Shown one piece after another: positions 7,463-17,423 of a stretch of DNA of 64,000 nt. Made by a program: the position numbers and the translations under genes. The notes under the pieces were generated by a model. It was not told where the DNA came from and searched no databases. It worked only from the letters and a program-made list of their open reading frames with translations. Each line of letters starts with the position of its first letter. Position 1 is the first letter of the stretch. This DNA comes from Candidatus Methylomirabilis sp. Its GTDB lineage: Bacteria > Muiribacteriota > Ozemobacteria > Ozemobacterales > Ozemobacteraceae. The stretch spans positions 1-64,000 of the forward strand of contig DYKG01000009.1 of the NCBI GenBank assembly GCA_020722725.1. Reading direction: 5' to 3'.

Positions 7463-10400
7463 TCAGATGCTCCCCAGAAAGCTTTGCAGTTTTTCACTGT
7501 GCGGGAATGGTTCAGGGCCCTTTTTCAATTTTGATAAAATGCTGTCGGCCTCTTTTTTCATGGCCTTGTTATTATTGTGCAGATATAAAATTACATAGGC
7601 CTGAGCGGCATAAAAATCATGTTCATTGCGGTTTTTATCAAGGCTGGTTACAGCCTGAAACTCAGTCAGAGCCTGCTGAAACCGACCTGAAAACAGATAA
7701 GCCAGGCCAAGGTTCGAATGTGCGTCGAGATCGACCCCGTTAACTTCAAGAACTCTTTTCCAGACCTTCTCAGATCTGGCGATAAGATTGAATTTGCTAT
7801 CGAGTTTAATTGGGCTCTTGCTTTGTTTCCATTGCTCAACGGCTTTTTCGGCCTGACCACCGAGCCAGTAAAGATTTCCCAGCGCCAGTTTTGGCAGCGG
7901 GTCATCGGGATGACTGACTGAAGCCTGGGCAAATGACGCGAAAGCGTCTTTGAAATTGCCAAGAATGGTGTTGATATAGCCGATGTTCACCAGAACTTCG
8001 AGGTTTTCCGGGGAAACTGATTTTGCCTGTTCAAGCTCTTTCAGTGCCAGATCGATGAAGCCCTTTTCCGCATATTCAAGGGCAGTGGTAACAAACTGAT
8101 CTGATTTATCCGGGGTTCGTTCAGAAACCTTGCTGGTTGCCCTGATTGAATATTTATCAACTTTGATGTCGGGCGGCAGCGCATATCTGTCACTCTGCGA
8201 ATCAAACTTCTGCAGCCGGTCAACCAGCCATTGTTTCTCTTTGCTGGAAAAAGTCTGCTCGGTGGTCTTGCGACGCAAAGGAGCAGCAGGAGCCGGAGTT
8301 GCAACTGATGAGAATTTTTCGAGCTGCTTGAGAACCCAGATTTTGTCGTCAACCGTCATGGTGTTTTTGCCATAGGCTTTAAATGCCTCTTCGTCACTGG
8401 GTGAGGGTTTGAATTCTTTGTCTGCGCCGGCACCAGAAACTTTCTTAACCAGCTGGTCCCTGACTTCCATGGCATCTTCAACCGATGGATACATGGCCGG
8501 CGCCATCATTCTGGTCAGCTCCCAGATCTTTTTGCGGGCGTGGCGTTTGATTGAAGAATCAGATGGCGCTTTGGCATAAAGGGTTTCATAGATGTCACGG
8601 GCGGGGCTGAGGCGGTTGAGCTTGATTCTCGCCATTCCCAGAAGTGCCATCGCCTTGAAGAAATTCTCTTTCTGGCGAAGTGCAGCCAGAGCATGGCTTT
8701 CTGCCGATTCAAAGTTTTTGTCTTCGTAAGCGATCAGACCGAGATAATATCGGGGTTCGGGGTCGAATTCATTCAGGGTCATGGCCTGGTTGAAATTTCT
8801 TCGGGCTTTTTCGCGCTCACCCAGCTTGTGATACATTTTCCCCATGCTTAGTTCAAGCTGATAGTGGTCTGGTTTTAACTTTCTGGCTCTTTCCCAGGCT
8901 GAAAGGGCTGGTTGATTGAGGCCGGCTGCGGCATACATTTCGCCCATTTCGAAATGGGGTTCGAATCTTTCAGGTGCGAGGCGCTGGCATTCAAGGTAAA
9001 TTTCTTTCGCATGATTGACCAGCCCTTTTTTGCGATAGACAGCCGCTTCTGCCAGCAGTTTCTCGATGGGAGCCGGGTTCTTGATTTCAGGTAACGGCAG
9101 ATCGGCATGTCTTTCATTGGCAAGTTTAATTCGTGCATGCAGGTCGCCCACAACTCTTGCAAGGGTCGATTCTGCCGGCAGTTTTTCGCGCAGGGCTTCG
9201 AGTGCAACCAGTGCGTCTTCAGCCTTATTCTGGCGTGCCAGGCAGATGGCTTTGAAGAGCCATGCCTTGTGATGAGATGGGCTTACTGCGATGACCTGTT
9301 CGAAACTGTCGAGAGCAGCAGTAAAATTCTGATCGATGTAGTAGGCGAGACCAAGATGATAGCGGGCAACCACATAATCAGGCTTCAATTGCACTGCCTG
9401 CAGATAAGATGCGATGGCCTTTTTAACTTCGCCGGTTTTGAAAAGAATCCAGCCCTTGCTGTGGTGAAATTCCGCCCGCATTCCGTCAATTTTCAAAGCG
9501 CGGTTAACCTGTTCAAGAGCAAGAGGAAGATTGCTTTCGAGTGTGGCAAGCGCATATGCGTGGTCGGCAAGTGCCTCAGCATGATTCGGATCTACTTCAA
9601 TGGCTTTGGCGAAACAGTCCTTTGCGTCCTCGATTCTACCCTGTTCCATGTAACATTGTCCCAGAATTGCATGAATATCGGCAACATCAGGGTGTTTGGT
9701 GCGCAGATAAAGCAGCCTTCTGATGGCTTCTGCATAATTTCGCATGACAAAAAGCTGTTTAACATCCTTCAGGAGCAGGAAAATCTGCTCCCAGTCATTT
9801 TCTGATGCCTTGCCGCCAATTCCCGGCATGTCTTTTACCGGTTCATTCACTTCCACAGCTTTGGTAATCGGCTTGCTTTCAGCAATAATATCGGGATTGT
9901 CTCGTTTGGCGACCATGCCCATCAAATAAGTAATTGTTTTAATTGCCTGTTTAGCCTGCCTGCTTTTGGGTGGAGCATTTTTCAAAACTTCCCGCATTTC
10001 TTCAAGGGCTTCGTCGAGCTTGCCGCGCTCTGCATGAAGCACTGCCTTTGCATAGCGTGCCCGAATAAAATCAGGCCGATATTCAATCGCTTTTTCAATA
10101 TTTTCCAGGGCGTTTGCCGTATTCTTTATTTTGACATTGGCGATGGCCAGTGTGTAAAGAGAGTCAGCGATCTGTGTTTTCAGTTTTCTGGTTTGCAGTT
10201 CAGCGTCAACGGCTGCGTCGCTTTTGCCAGCATCGAGAAGTTTACCGGCATTTTCCCTGATTTCTCGCAGCCTGGTTTCTCTAATAAAAATCGATTGTTC
10301 AATAGCAACCGTTGCTTGATGGAAAATTTGCTGCTGCAGGTAGCTTTTGCCCAACTGTAGCCATATTTCGGGCGAAGTTGGGTTTATTTTCACCGCACGG

Positions 10401-11188
10401 TTCAAAGAAGCGATTGCCGACTTATGATCACCTTTGCGTGCCATCAGTATGCCGTAAAGATTCGAAGCCTGACCCAGATTCTGGCGCAATGAGGCTATTT
10501 TTCGGGTGGTTTCGATGGCTTTGTCGTTGAGTTGCTTCTCTTTCTGAGCAAGCAACACCTGACGCAATTCGGTCATGCGGGCAATTATCTGACGAATCAG
10601 ATTTTTCGAAAATTTTTCGGCTTCATCAAATTTTTTGAATTCAAAGCAAAGCCCGGAAATATGAAAAAGGGCTCGGGTATGCTTCTCATCTATTTTCAGA
10701 CACTTGATAAATGAACTGTAGGCTGTTTTCTTATCGCCGGCTTTAAGGCTGGCATAGCCCAGCAGAAAATAACACTGTGCATCGCCCGGGTGCAGTTGCA
10801 TCGCTTGCCGGAAATTTTCGGCGGCAGCCTGGTATTTTTTTTCGGTCAGCAGTTTGCTGCCGTCAGCCAGGTATTTCTGGGCACTTTCCCGCTTTTTTTC
10901 AAGATCTTCACGGTTCTGCCGATCAAGAATCTGCTTGTTTTTGGCGTCGAGCGAGAGAACGATCAGGTCTTTGGCACGCCTTCCCGCCGGGTGATCCTGC
11001 GGTGAATCCCTGATTATTCCGCGCGCAATGTTCATGGCTTCGTCATACTGCCCGTCGAGGTAGAGTTTTTCGAGGCGCGACAATGACTGCGAAAGACTTT
11101 CTTCGAAAACGAAGTCCATCGCTGCCGGAACTGCAGCCGGAACGAGCATGATGAGAAGGATTGTTGCCTTTAATATTTTCTGATACAT
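7463..11188 (-). CDS. 1241-residue secreted TPR protein
   Basis: An N-terminal signal peptide (hydrophobic ILLIMLVPAAVPAA, residues about 9-22) is followed by tetratricopeptide repeats over nearly the whole length. Typical units include CYFLLGYASLKAGDKKTAY near residue 135, and others near 260-300, 490-680, 750-860 and 1040-1170. A less regular segment near 880-1000 is rich in Pro, Lys and Ser. Such long TPR solenoids usually scaffold large envelope complexes, for example polysaccharide export or surface assembly in the periplasm. It lies between a Wzy-like polymerase/ligase gene and an outer-membrane barrel gene. That suggests a periplasmic bridge between them, which is inference. I recognise no enzymatic domain. 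Confidence 0.85.
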   Translation of the reverse strand: MYQKILKATILLIMLVPAAVPAAMDFVFEESLSQSLSRLEKLYLDGQYDEAMNIARGIIRDSPQDHPAGRRAKDLIVLSLDAKNKQILDRQNREDLEKKRESAQKYLADGSKLLTEKKYQAAAENFRQAMQLHPGDAQCYFLLGYASLKAGDKKTAYSSFIKCLKIDEKHTRALFHISGLCFEFKKFDEAEKFSKNLIRQIIARMTELRQVLLAQKEKQLNDKAIETTRKIASLRQNLGQASNLYGILMARKGDHKSAIASLNRAVKINPTSPEIWLQLGKSYLQQQIFHQATVAIEQSIFIRETRLREIRENAGKLLDAGKSDAAVDAELQTRKLKTQIADSLYTLAIANVKIKNTANALENIEKAIEYRPDFIRARYAKAVLHAERGKLDEALEEMREVLKNAPPKSRQAKQAIKTITYLMGMVAKRDNPDIIAESKPITKAVEVNEPVKDMPGIGGKASENDWEQIFLLLKDVKQLFVMRNYAEAIRRLLYLRTKHPDVADIHAILGQCYMEQGRIEDAKDCFAKAIEVDPNHAEALADHAYALATLESNLPLALEQVNRALKIDGMRAEFHHSKGWILFKTGEVKKAIASYLQAVQLKPDYVVARYHLGLAYYIDQNFTAALDSFEQVIAVSPSHHKAWLFKAICLARQNKAEDALVALEALREKLPAESTLARVVGDLHARIKLANERHADLPLPEIKNPAPIEKLLAEAAVYRKKGLVNHAKEIYLECQRLAPERFEPHFEMGEMYAAAGLNQPALSAWERARKLKPDHYQLELSMGKMYHKLGEREKARRNFNQAMTLNEFDPEPRYYLGLIAYEDKNFESAESHALAALRQKENFFKAMALLGMARIKLNRLSPARDIYETLYAKAPSDSSIKRHARKKIWELTRMMAPAMYPSVEDAMEVRDQLVKKVSGAGADKEFKPSPSDEEAFKAYGKNTMTVDDKIWVLKQLEKFSSVATPAPAAPLRRKTTEQTFSSKEKQWLVDRLQKFDSQSDRYALPPDIKVDKYSIRATSKVSERTPDKSDQFVTTALEYAEKGFIDLALKELEQAKSVSPENLEVLVNIGYINTILGNFKDAFASFAQASVSHPDDPLPKLALGNLYWLGGQAEKAVEQWKQSKSPIKLDSKFNLIARSEKVWKRVLEVNGVDLDAHSNLGLAYLFSGRFQQALTEFQAVTSLDKNRNEHDFYAAQAYVILYLHNNNKAMKKEADSILSKLKKGPEPFPHSEKLQSFLGSI

Positions 11189-11233
11189 GATTCAGAAGTA
11201 ATATCGGCAGTCTTACTGCTATTTCTGAAACAT

Positions 11234-13024
11234 TTATCGAAAGTCTGGTTTTCCTGAAATTTCTGCCTTCAATGCTTCGATTGCCTGATAATGACGGTAA
11301 ACTTCATGAAACCCGGGGGAAGTTGCCAGCGCTGCATTCAGCTGATCGAGAGCCTGCTGCTTTTTTCCATGCTTCAGCAGGTATCTGGCAAATTCAAGCC
11401 GAAACAGTTCACCGGCCGGGTCGAGCGCGATTGCCCGGCCATAATATTCTTCAGCCGTTTCATTCGGGCTCAGTCGCGCCATTTTTACCCAGAGCAGCGC
11501 TTCGGTTGGATTACATGAAATAGCACGGGCCATTGAAGCTCTTGCCAGTTCAAGGTTTCCTGAGGCAGCCAAAATATCTGCTTTTTTGGCCGAAGCTATG
11601 GCATTTTTCGGATCGGCGCTTTCAATCAATGAATACAGTTTCAGGGCCTCCTGTGGGTTTCCAGCCTTCAATTTTTCACCAGCATCGATTATCATCTGGT
11701 TTATTCTAAAGCTGAAAACACCAGGGCCGATCGAAATGAAGGCGACGCAGGCAATGGCAGCGGCGAAAACTTTCTGCAGAATACCCCGCAGTTTTGGTGC
11801 TGCCGGGTTTTCCTGGCCAATGGCCATAGCTGCGGCTGCTGCAATTATTGCTGCAGTCGGCAGAATTCTTGAAGAAAAGCCACCCTGATTGTGAATGAAC
11901 ATTCCGAGAAGAACCAATGCTCCCGCTCGCGAAACCGGGGTATTTACCCGGTTAAAAGTTTGCCTGAATATCAGCAGAAAAACCATAAGAAGCATGGCGG
12001 CTGCCAGTGGGCCTGCCTCGATCATCGTTTGAATCAGTTCATTATGGGCCATCATCGGATAATCGCCACCAACCAGACGAAATCTGGGATAAACCTGGTT
12101 GAAGGTGTGCAGGCCTGTTCCAGTAAGTGGCAGGGAGGCGATGTTTTTTGCAATTCCTTGGTTGATCAATGAACGCTGAGCAATAGTCATGTCTTTGCTT
12201 CTTGAAATACTGAAAATTCGATGTCTGAACGGGCCGGCAAGGGCTGTAATGCAGAGTATTGCCACCAGTGCATATAGCAAAGGGCATTTGAGCTTCTTCC
12301 GATCTTGTCTGAAATAGAAAAACAACAGGCCGGAAAAAGAAATGGCAAGTGTGATCCATGAGCTGCGGCTAAGGGTTGTCAGTTCCGCAAGGCCAATAAG
12401 AAGAAGGCCTGATGCGGCCAAGATCTTGTCTTTTCCGCTTCTGGCCTCGAGAAGAGCCGCAGAAACTATGATAAATAGTGCGCCAAGGAAAGCCCCAAAA
12501 ACATTCGGGTCAGTGAAAATTCCGGCACATCTGGTTCTGACCAGTTCTTTCATCGCAGGATCAACCCAGGTTGCGGGAATGGGGGGGGCTTCGATAAATT
12601 CCTGAATCGCAATCAGACCATGCAGAATGCCCGCCCAGGTTGCGGCGTGAAAAAGCTGACAGGAAAACTCTGAAGCATGGCTGATTCTGGTTATGATCCA
12701 GAAAAGCAGCAGCAGGGCCATAACTTTGATTAACACCGGCCATGAAGTTGAAAAATCGATGGATTCAACAGTCGATCTGAACAGCAGAAGCAGCCAGACC
12801 GTCAGTGTTACTGTGATTCCAACCCCGTAATGGGGTAAACGAACCGGAAATTTTCGGAATTCCGACAGTAAAAGCAGGGCCAGAAAAGCTGAGAATATTT
12901 CAAGTGTGAGAACCGCAGCCGGTTCAGAATAAAAATAAACAAAAGGCAGCACCAGTAAAACAAACCAGGGAACAACCACTGCTGCTCCCTGGATTATTAA
13001 AGGATCTTGCCTGAATTTTGCCAT
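11234..13024 (-). CDS. O-antigen ligase/polymerase-like membrane protein with C-terminal TPRs
   Basis: 596 residues. The first about 430 are mostly hydrophobic, with ten or more membrane segments. The periplasmic loop carries the Wzy_C/O-antigen ligase signature: LPLTGTGLHTFNQVYP and, further on, MAHNELIQTMIEAGPLAA. The soluble C-terminal part (about 455-580) consists of TPR-like helices. This build is common in the O-antigen ligase superfamily, which includes WaaL ligases, Wzy polymerases and PglL-type protein glycosyltransferases. Sequence alone does not decide which. The start codon overlaps the previous gene's stop (TAATG), so the two are translationally coupled. It implies that the operon handles a lipid-linked glycan. 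Confidence 0.8.
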   Translation of the reverse strand: MAKFRQDPLIIQGAAVVVPWFVLLVLPFVYFYSEPAAVLTLEIFSAFLALLLLSEFRKFPVRLPHYGVGITVTLTVWLLLLFRSTVESIDFSTSWPVLIKVMALLLLFWIITRISHASEFSCQLFHAATWAGILHGLIAIQEFIEAPPIPATWVDPAMKELVRTRCAGIFTDPNVFGAFLGALFIIVSAALLEARSGKDKILAASGLLLIGLAELTTLSRSSWITLAISFSGLLFFYFRQDRKKLKCPLLYALVAILCITALAGPFRHRIFSISRSKDMTIAQRSLINQGIAKNIASLPLTGTGLHTFNQVYPRFRLVGGDYPMMAHNELIQTMIEAGPLAAAMLLMVFLLIFRQTFNRVNTPVSRAGALVLLGMFIHNQGGFSSRILPTAAIIAAAAAMAIGQENPAAPKLRGILQKVFAAAIACVAFISIGPGVFSFRINQMIIDAGEKLKAGNPQEALKLYSLIESADPKNAIASAKKADILAASGNLELARASMARAISCNPTEALLWVKMARLSPNETAEEYYGRAIALDPAGELFRLEFARYLLKHGKKQQALDQLNAALATSPGFHEVYRHYQAIEALKAEISGKPDFR

Positions 13025-15228
13025 TATTTGAGTTTGGCGACTGGGCTTGCGTTTTGAGTTCCTGAAGCGTTAACCGTTGCGGGAATTACCGTGCCTGATG
13101 CAATGCCGGCACTGCCGGTAGCTAATTCATCGCGCTCAATGATTATCCATTGATTGGCCAACTCGCTCATCGTCAGAATGCAATTGCGATAGTTCTGGTA
13201 TTCGTTGTCACTGATGAATTCATCAGCTCTGGCAATGAAACGGTCGGCGTAAATCAGTTGGTTTTCATTCTGGTTCATATTCGAAGAAAAGCTTATCAAG
13301 CCAGAACCGAAGTTAAACTGCCGATCCCATGGTACCCATGAAAAACCTTCAGGAAGTTCAAAAATAATGGTCTGAGAATTCTCTTCTGTGGCCCAGTATT
13401 GCATCGGATATTTGCGTTTGCTGAGGCTGGCAGAACTTGACTGGTAGCTGACCCAGAAATTGGTAAAGGTCATGATTTTGTCAGAGGCTTTCTGGGCGGC
13501 TTCAGGAATCAGGTAATGCAGGGTCAATACTGCCGGCGAGGTCAGGTTTTCCATGGATGAGAAGCCAAAACTTTCCAAAACTGCGTTGGGGTGAACCTGT
13601 TTTACTCTTTTTTCTGCATAATTGCGCTTTTCCTGATCCTTGAGCGATTTAAGTTCGCGGATATCGGCTTCGTATGGACCGCGAAAATGCAGAATTTCAT
13701 TTACTTCCATGTCACCGTTGTCTTTGATTTTCACCAGCACATTGCGTTCATAGCGGTTCCAGTCAAAGGTGGAGCGCGGCAGCTCTTCGAAAAAGAATTC
13801 CTTGCTCCTCAGGTTCAGAAATACTGCAGGTGCACCCTGTAAGCCGGTGGAAATGGTGCCAAAAGGCAGGTAAATCGATCCCCCGTCAGTGTAATAGGCA
13901 ATTCCATCGATCATTACCTTGAGCACGGCGTAATCTGCGTGGGCGAGGTTTGCATGGTCTTTGACCGTAACCCGTTCTCTCTTATCAGAACAGAATCCCG
14001 GGTAAGATTTTATTCCGACTTTTTCCAAGGCAAAATGAAGTAATGCCAGAATATTTTGTGTGTTGCCGTATTTTTTGTTAAGGGTTGTCTGGGTTGAAAC
14101 CGGTGCGAATCCGCCCATCTGGGTAATAGAAACACCGATGTTGCGAATTTCACGATTAATTGTTTCGTAGATTGCCGCTGCTTTTTGATAGCGGCTCATC
14201 GTGTCTTTAATGCCCGCTTTTTTAATAAGATCCTGTATTGCTGATTCTTCGGGGCGTGCATTTTCATAGGCATTGGCAAGCATTTCTGCGGTTATTTCCC
14301 AGGGATAACTGCGGTAAGCTACTACTCTCGGAAAAATACGGTGGCCAGGCAGCATGTTTTGTTCTGGTATATAGCCCTTGAGGTCCGAGAATGTCCAATT
14401 CCAGACAATTTGGTCGTTCTCGATGGTTTCGGAAAACTTTACCGGACAATTTTCTTCGGGCCACTGGAAGAGAAATTTTTGATAACCCATGTTTTCATCT
14501 GACCTGATAATAAGCTCTTCAGTCAGAATCGGTTCCCGTTCACCAAAGGTATATGATGTAACGCGGGGATTGATCGGGTCGATTCCCTTAAGTTTGCGTT
14601 CATACGAATAGTCGATGATGCTGCCAATATCTACCTTTTTTAAAGCCATTTTCAGTTTTTTCAGACGCGCATATTCAGGGGTTCCAGAACTCAATGATTC
14701 AAGGGAAATGGCATCGTCGGTAATGTGGTAAACATTTCCATCGGGGGCGTAAGTGTGGGCGAAAATTAACTCGCAGTCTTCATTCTGGCTGAAAAAATAG
14801 ATGCTGTTGTTCGCCTGGTCCAGACCAGGCTCTTTAAGAATCTGAATGATTTCACGGCTGATCAGGGTTCTTTCGCCTGCAGAGTTGAAGTTGAATTCAT
14901 TTTTCCGATAGAGAGTAATATAATTGGCATCAGGAAAATCTTCATAATTTGGCAGGTTTTGCAGCAGATTCTGCACGATGGGATCGGTGATTTCATTGAT
15001 ATTGTTTATTTCATCGCCCTTTCTGACCTTGGAAATCAGAATATGGGCAACCTGATTCTGCAGAAATTCTTTTTCTTCACCCTGAACGGTAGTGAAAAGG
15101 ATCTTTTCGTTTTCTATACCGTTAAGGCGGCCGATAATTTCTTCACCCTCATTTAAATAAAGCACATCAGCCTGGCAGGCAGAGGAAAGCAAGATTATAA
15201 AAATAATTGATTGAAATAGTCGTTTCAT
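13024..15228 (-). CDS. DUF3857/transglutaminase-like protein lacking the catalytic Cys
   Basis: 734 residues with a signal peptide (MKRLFQSIIFIILLSSACQA; the Cys near residue 18 is not a good lipobox). It is a paralogue of the next gene upstream: an N-terminal DUF3857 beta domain, a transglutaminase-like core near 370-480 and a C-terminal beta region. At the active-site position this copy reads KYGNTQN where the paralogue reads KYGDCTDK, so the nucleophilic Cys is replaced. The His (ANLAHADY) and Asp (YTDGG) positions remain. It is probably catalytically dead and may act as a partner or binding subunit. Its ATG overlaps the upstream stop by four bases. The C-terminus is a Ser/Thr/Ala-rich tail. 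Confidence 0.82.
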   Translation of the reverse strand: MKRLFQSIIFIILLSSACQADVLYLNEGEEIIGRLNGIENEKILFTTVQGEEKEFLQNQVAHILISKVRKGDEINNINEITDPIVQNLLQNLPNYEDFPDANYITLYRKNEFNFNSAGERTLISREIIQILKEPGLDQANNSIYFFSQNEDCELIFAHTYAPDGNVYHITDDAISLESLSSGTPEYARLKKLKMALKKVDIGSIIDYSYERKLKGIDPINPRVTSYTFGEREPILTEELIIRSDENMGYQKFLFQWPEENCPVKFSETIENDQIVWNWTFSDLKGYIPEQNMLPGHRIFPRVVAYRSYPWEITAEMLANAYENARPEESAIQDLIKKAGIKDTMSRYQKAAAIYETINREIRNIGVSITQMGGFAPVSTQTTLNKKYGNTQNILALLHFALEKVGIKSYPGFCSDKRERVTVKDHANLAHADYAVLKVMIDGIAYYTDGGSIYLPFGTISTGLQGAPAVFLNLRSKEFFFEELPRSTFDWNRYERNVLVKIKDNGDMEVNEILHFRGPYEADIRELKSLKDQEKRNYAEKRVKQVHPNAVLESFGFSSMENLTSPAVLTLHYLIPEAAQKASDKIMTFTNFWVSYQSSSASLSKRKYPMQYWATEENSQTIIFELPEGFSWVPWDRQFNFGSGLISFSSNMNQNENQLIYADRFIARADEFISDNEYQNYRNCILTMSELANQWIIIERDELATGSAGIASGTVIPATVNASGTQNASPVAKLK

Positions 15229-17369
15229 TTTTCGCCTCCCGAAACTGTATCTGAAGCATTGTTGATCGGTGGAACTTCAGGGGTTTCTTCTGGTTTTTCA
15301 GCCTCCTCCAGAAAGATTCTCTCTTTGCTGGAATAGGCAATCTTTTGAAGGTCGGCCTTGAAACTTTCATAATCCGCTACCGGCACTATTTTTCTCGGGA
15401 ATGCCAGTTTGCGGCTTACCTTAATCTGCTGACCCTGCTGATCGTAGATGGTTTCGAATTCCACGTAAGGGCTTTGAACCCGAAGGGCCGGGGGCAGATA
15501 TTTCACTGTATAGCCTTCGGGAACCGTAATATTAACCTTGTCGGTTCGAAGTCGGGTGGTAGTGTAAACGATGGGAAATTTTCTATTTTTAAGACTTACT
15601 TCTGGAAAGCCCATTTCAAAGTATGGAATCGCAAAAATCATGTATCCTCCTGATTTAGGAGCGAAGCGATTCAGGGTATAAATAGAGGTGGATTTGAATG
15701 CATCAGTGAAATCAAGCGGATTGGTGTGGGTGGCCAGTTCAAGTATGTAGTCGGCGGTAATGGCTGCAACTGAAGCTCTAACCTGTTTTTCATATTCTTC
15801 TGGTTTCATGTTGCGGGCCGATTCGCGAAAATATGCTTCAGAAGAGCCATTTTGAGTGCTCTCGAATTCTATTCTGGTAGTACCGTCAGCAGAGAGAGTG
15901 ATATTTCTGGTAACGTGAACTGCATTGTCTTCCGGAGGAGGCAATGGCACCGGGTTCAGTGTTCCGAGGATGGTGTTGTCTGCTATTGTGTCGTGATCAT
16001 CTGAGCGGAAATAGGGATAGCGGTAATCGGTGGCGGTTGAATCGAGATAAAAAATCCGACCGTCGAGGTGAACCTCGGTGATGCAGTGGTTGTCATCGAA
16101 AATCGCGATATCTCTGATTGCGCGACCTGCATTATTGGTTCGTATGCCAACCGGATAGGCCTTAACTCCAATGTGTTTGAGCATGGTTGCGAGAAGCATG
16201 CCTTTGTCGGTGCAGTCGCCATACTTGTTTTTCAGGGTTTCTTCAGCAGGATGACCGACCTGGTTACTTGCAAGGTTACCCTTAATCGATATGTAGCGAA
16301 TCTCTTTCTGGCAGAACAGGTAAAGTCTGGAAATTTTTTCATTCAGATCTTTCGCGCCTTCAATGATCTCTTCAACCTTCTTCTTAACCAGGTCGGTGAG
16401 CTGAAAACGCTTTTCAAACATCGGTTTGAGTTTATTGTGAACATAGGTGAAATCTTTGTTAAGGCTGTAATAAATGCAGGGAACCACGTCGCGGTAAGCG
16501 GGCATGTAGGGCTCGGCGATCAGTGGAGCCACGTCGGTGAATTTCCAGTTGTAAATAATTGAATCAACCCCGTCAATTTTCTCCGGGGCTGAGGCATATC
16601 CTTCGCAGTTGCAGGTTACGAAATGCAGCTGCTTGTCGTGGGGAATGCTGACTCGAAGAATTGATTCGCCAATCGGTGCATCGCCCTGAAAATAGGCCCG
16701 GCCCTGAAAAAGGTTGCCATCGAATGGGTTGAATTCTTCGACTTCGTAACTGTAATCAACCAGCGAACCAACCGAGACTTCGGGAATGGTAAAGCGCAGA
16801 TCCTGATACTGATCGAAGTAAACGCTGTCGGAGGTCCCTTTGGAAACTTTAATCTGGTCAGGCGCAAGACTCTGGATCTGACCGTCTGATGAATATGAAC
16901 GGGCGTGCAGAATTTTGATTTTTTCCCGATGCGGGTCGAATGACAAGGAAATCTGGGCATTCCACAGCGCTTCTTCTTTTGCAATATAGGTAACTCCGCG
17001 GTAACGGGTCAGATTTGTGCCATCACAGCGATGCTGATAGCTTGCATCTTCGCTTACCGTAATAGAATCAGAGTCCGGGTATTTTGCCAACAGCTTAAGA
17101 GCTTTTTCATAGAGCGCAGGAAGATCGGCTACATCGGTAGCCAGATCAGTTTTTTTCTGTTTTCGGCCAGAAAAGCTGATGTCCTGAATCCGGGCTCTGG
17201 GCAATTCTATTGAGTCGGAACCGTTGACAGCTTGCAGAACGTCCTTTTCAAAAGCAATTTCATTCACTTCAATGGTAGAACCGTCATTCATGGTTATCAC
17301 AGCAGCCGGGGCAACCAGGCTGATGCAAATCAGGAAACACATTAGCAAAGTTCCCGATAGTCTTTTCAA
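15225..17369 (-). CDS. DUF3857/transglutaminase-like secreted protein, active-site triad intact
   Basis: A secreted or periplasmic protein with an N-terminal DUF3857 domain and a transglutaminase-like cysteine core. The triad is visible: Cys in NKYGDCTDKG, His in FDDNHCITEV and Asp in FYLDSTATDY. I choose the TTG at 17369 (LKRLSGTLLMCF...) because GGAGG lies six bases upstream and it begins directly at the signal peptide. An ATG 14 codons earlier would bury that site. Length is about 714 residues. It is the first gene of the envelope operon. Such domains often act as peptidases or cross-linkers of envelope polymers; the substrate here is unknown. Confidence 0.85.
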   Translation of the reverse strand: MKRLSGTLLMCFLICISLVAPAAVITMNDGSTIEVNEIAFEKDVLQAVNGSDSIELPRARIQDISFSGRKQKKTDLATDVADLPALYEKALKLLAKYPDSDSITVSEDASYQHRCDGTNLTRYRGVTYIAKEEALWNAQISLSFDPHREKIKILHARSYSSDGQIQSLAPDQIKVSKGTSDSVYFDQYQDLRFTIPEVSVGSLVDYSYEVEEFNPFDGNLFQGRAYFQGDAPIGESILRVSIPHDKQLHFVTCNCEGYASAPEKIDGVDSIIYNWKFTDVAPLIAEPYMPAYRDVVPCIYYSLNKDFTYVHNKLKPMFEKRFQLTDLVKKKVEEIIEGAKDLNEKISRLYLFCQKEIRYISIKGNLASNQVGHPAEETLKNKYGDCTDKGMLLATMLKHIGVKAYPVGIRTNNAGRAIRDIAIFDDNHCITEVHLDGRIFYLDSTATDYRYPYFRSDDHDTIADNTILGTLNPVPLPPPEDNAVHVTRNITLSADGTTRIEFESTQNGSSEAYFRESARNMKPEEYEKQVRASVAAITADYILELATHTNPLDFTDAFKSTSIYTLNRFAPKSGGYMIFAIPYFEMGFPEVSLKNRKFPIVYTTTRLRTDKVNITVPEGYTVKYLPPALRVQSPYVEFETIYDQQGQQIKVSRKLAFPRKIVPVADYESFKADLQKIAYSSKERIFLEEAEKPEETPEVPPINNASDTVSGGEK

Positions 17370-17423
17370 AATAATACCTCCAGGGCAGGGTTTTGCAGTC
17401 ATTATAGGCATATTACGCTGATT

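Noticed and set aside
8945-8975. GGTTCGAATC-like T-loop sequence suggesting a tRNA
   Set aside because: It lies inside the TPR coding frame with no acceptor or anticodon stems around it.
9107-9805. A 232-residue plus-strand frame inside the TPR gene
   Set aside because: Antisense shadow: no ribosome-binding site or family motif, and the TPR frame on the other strand is clearly coding.
11201-11208. GCCGATAT on the minus strand before the giant TPR gene, like a sigma-28 -10 box
   Set aside because: The bases 11 upstream (CAGAAATA) match the -35 consensus at only three of eight positions, and the gene lies inside an operon.
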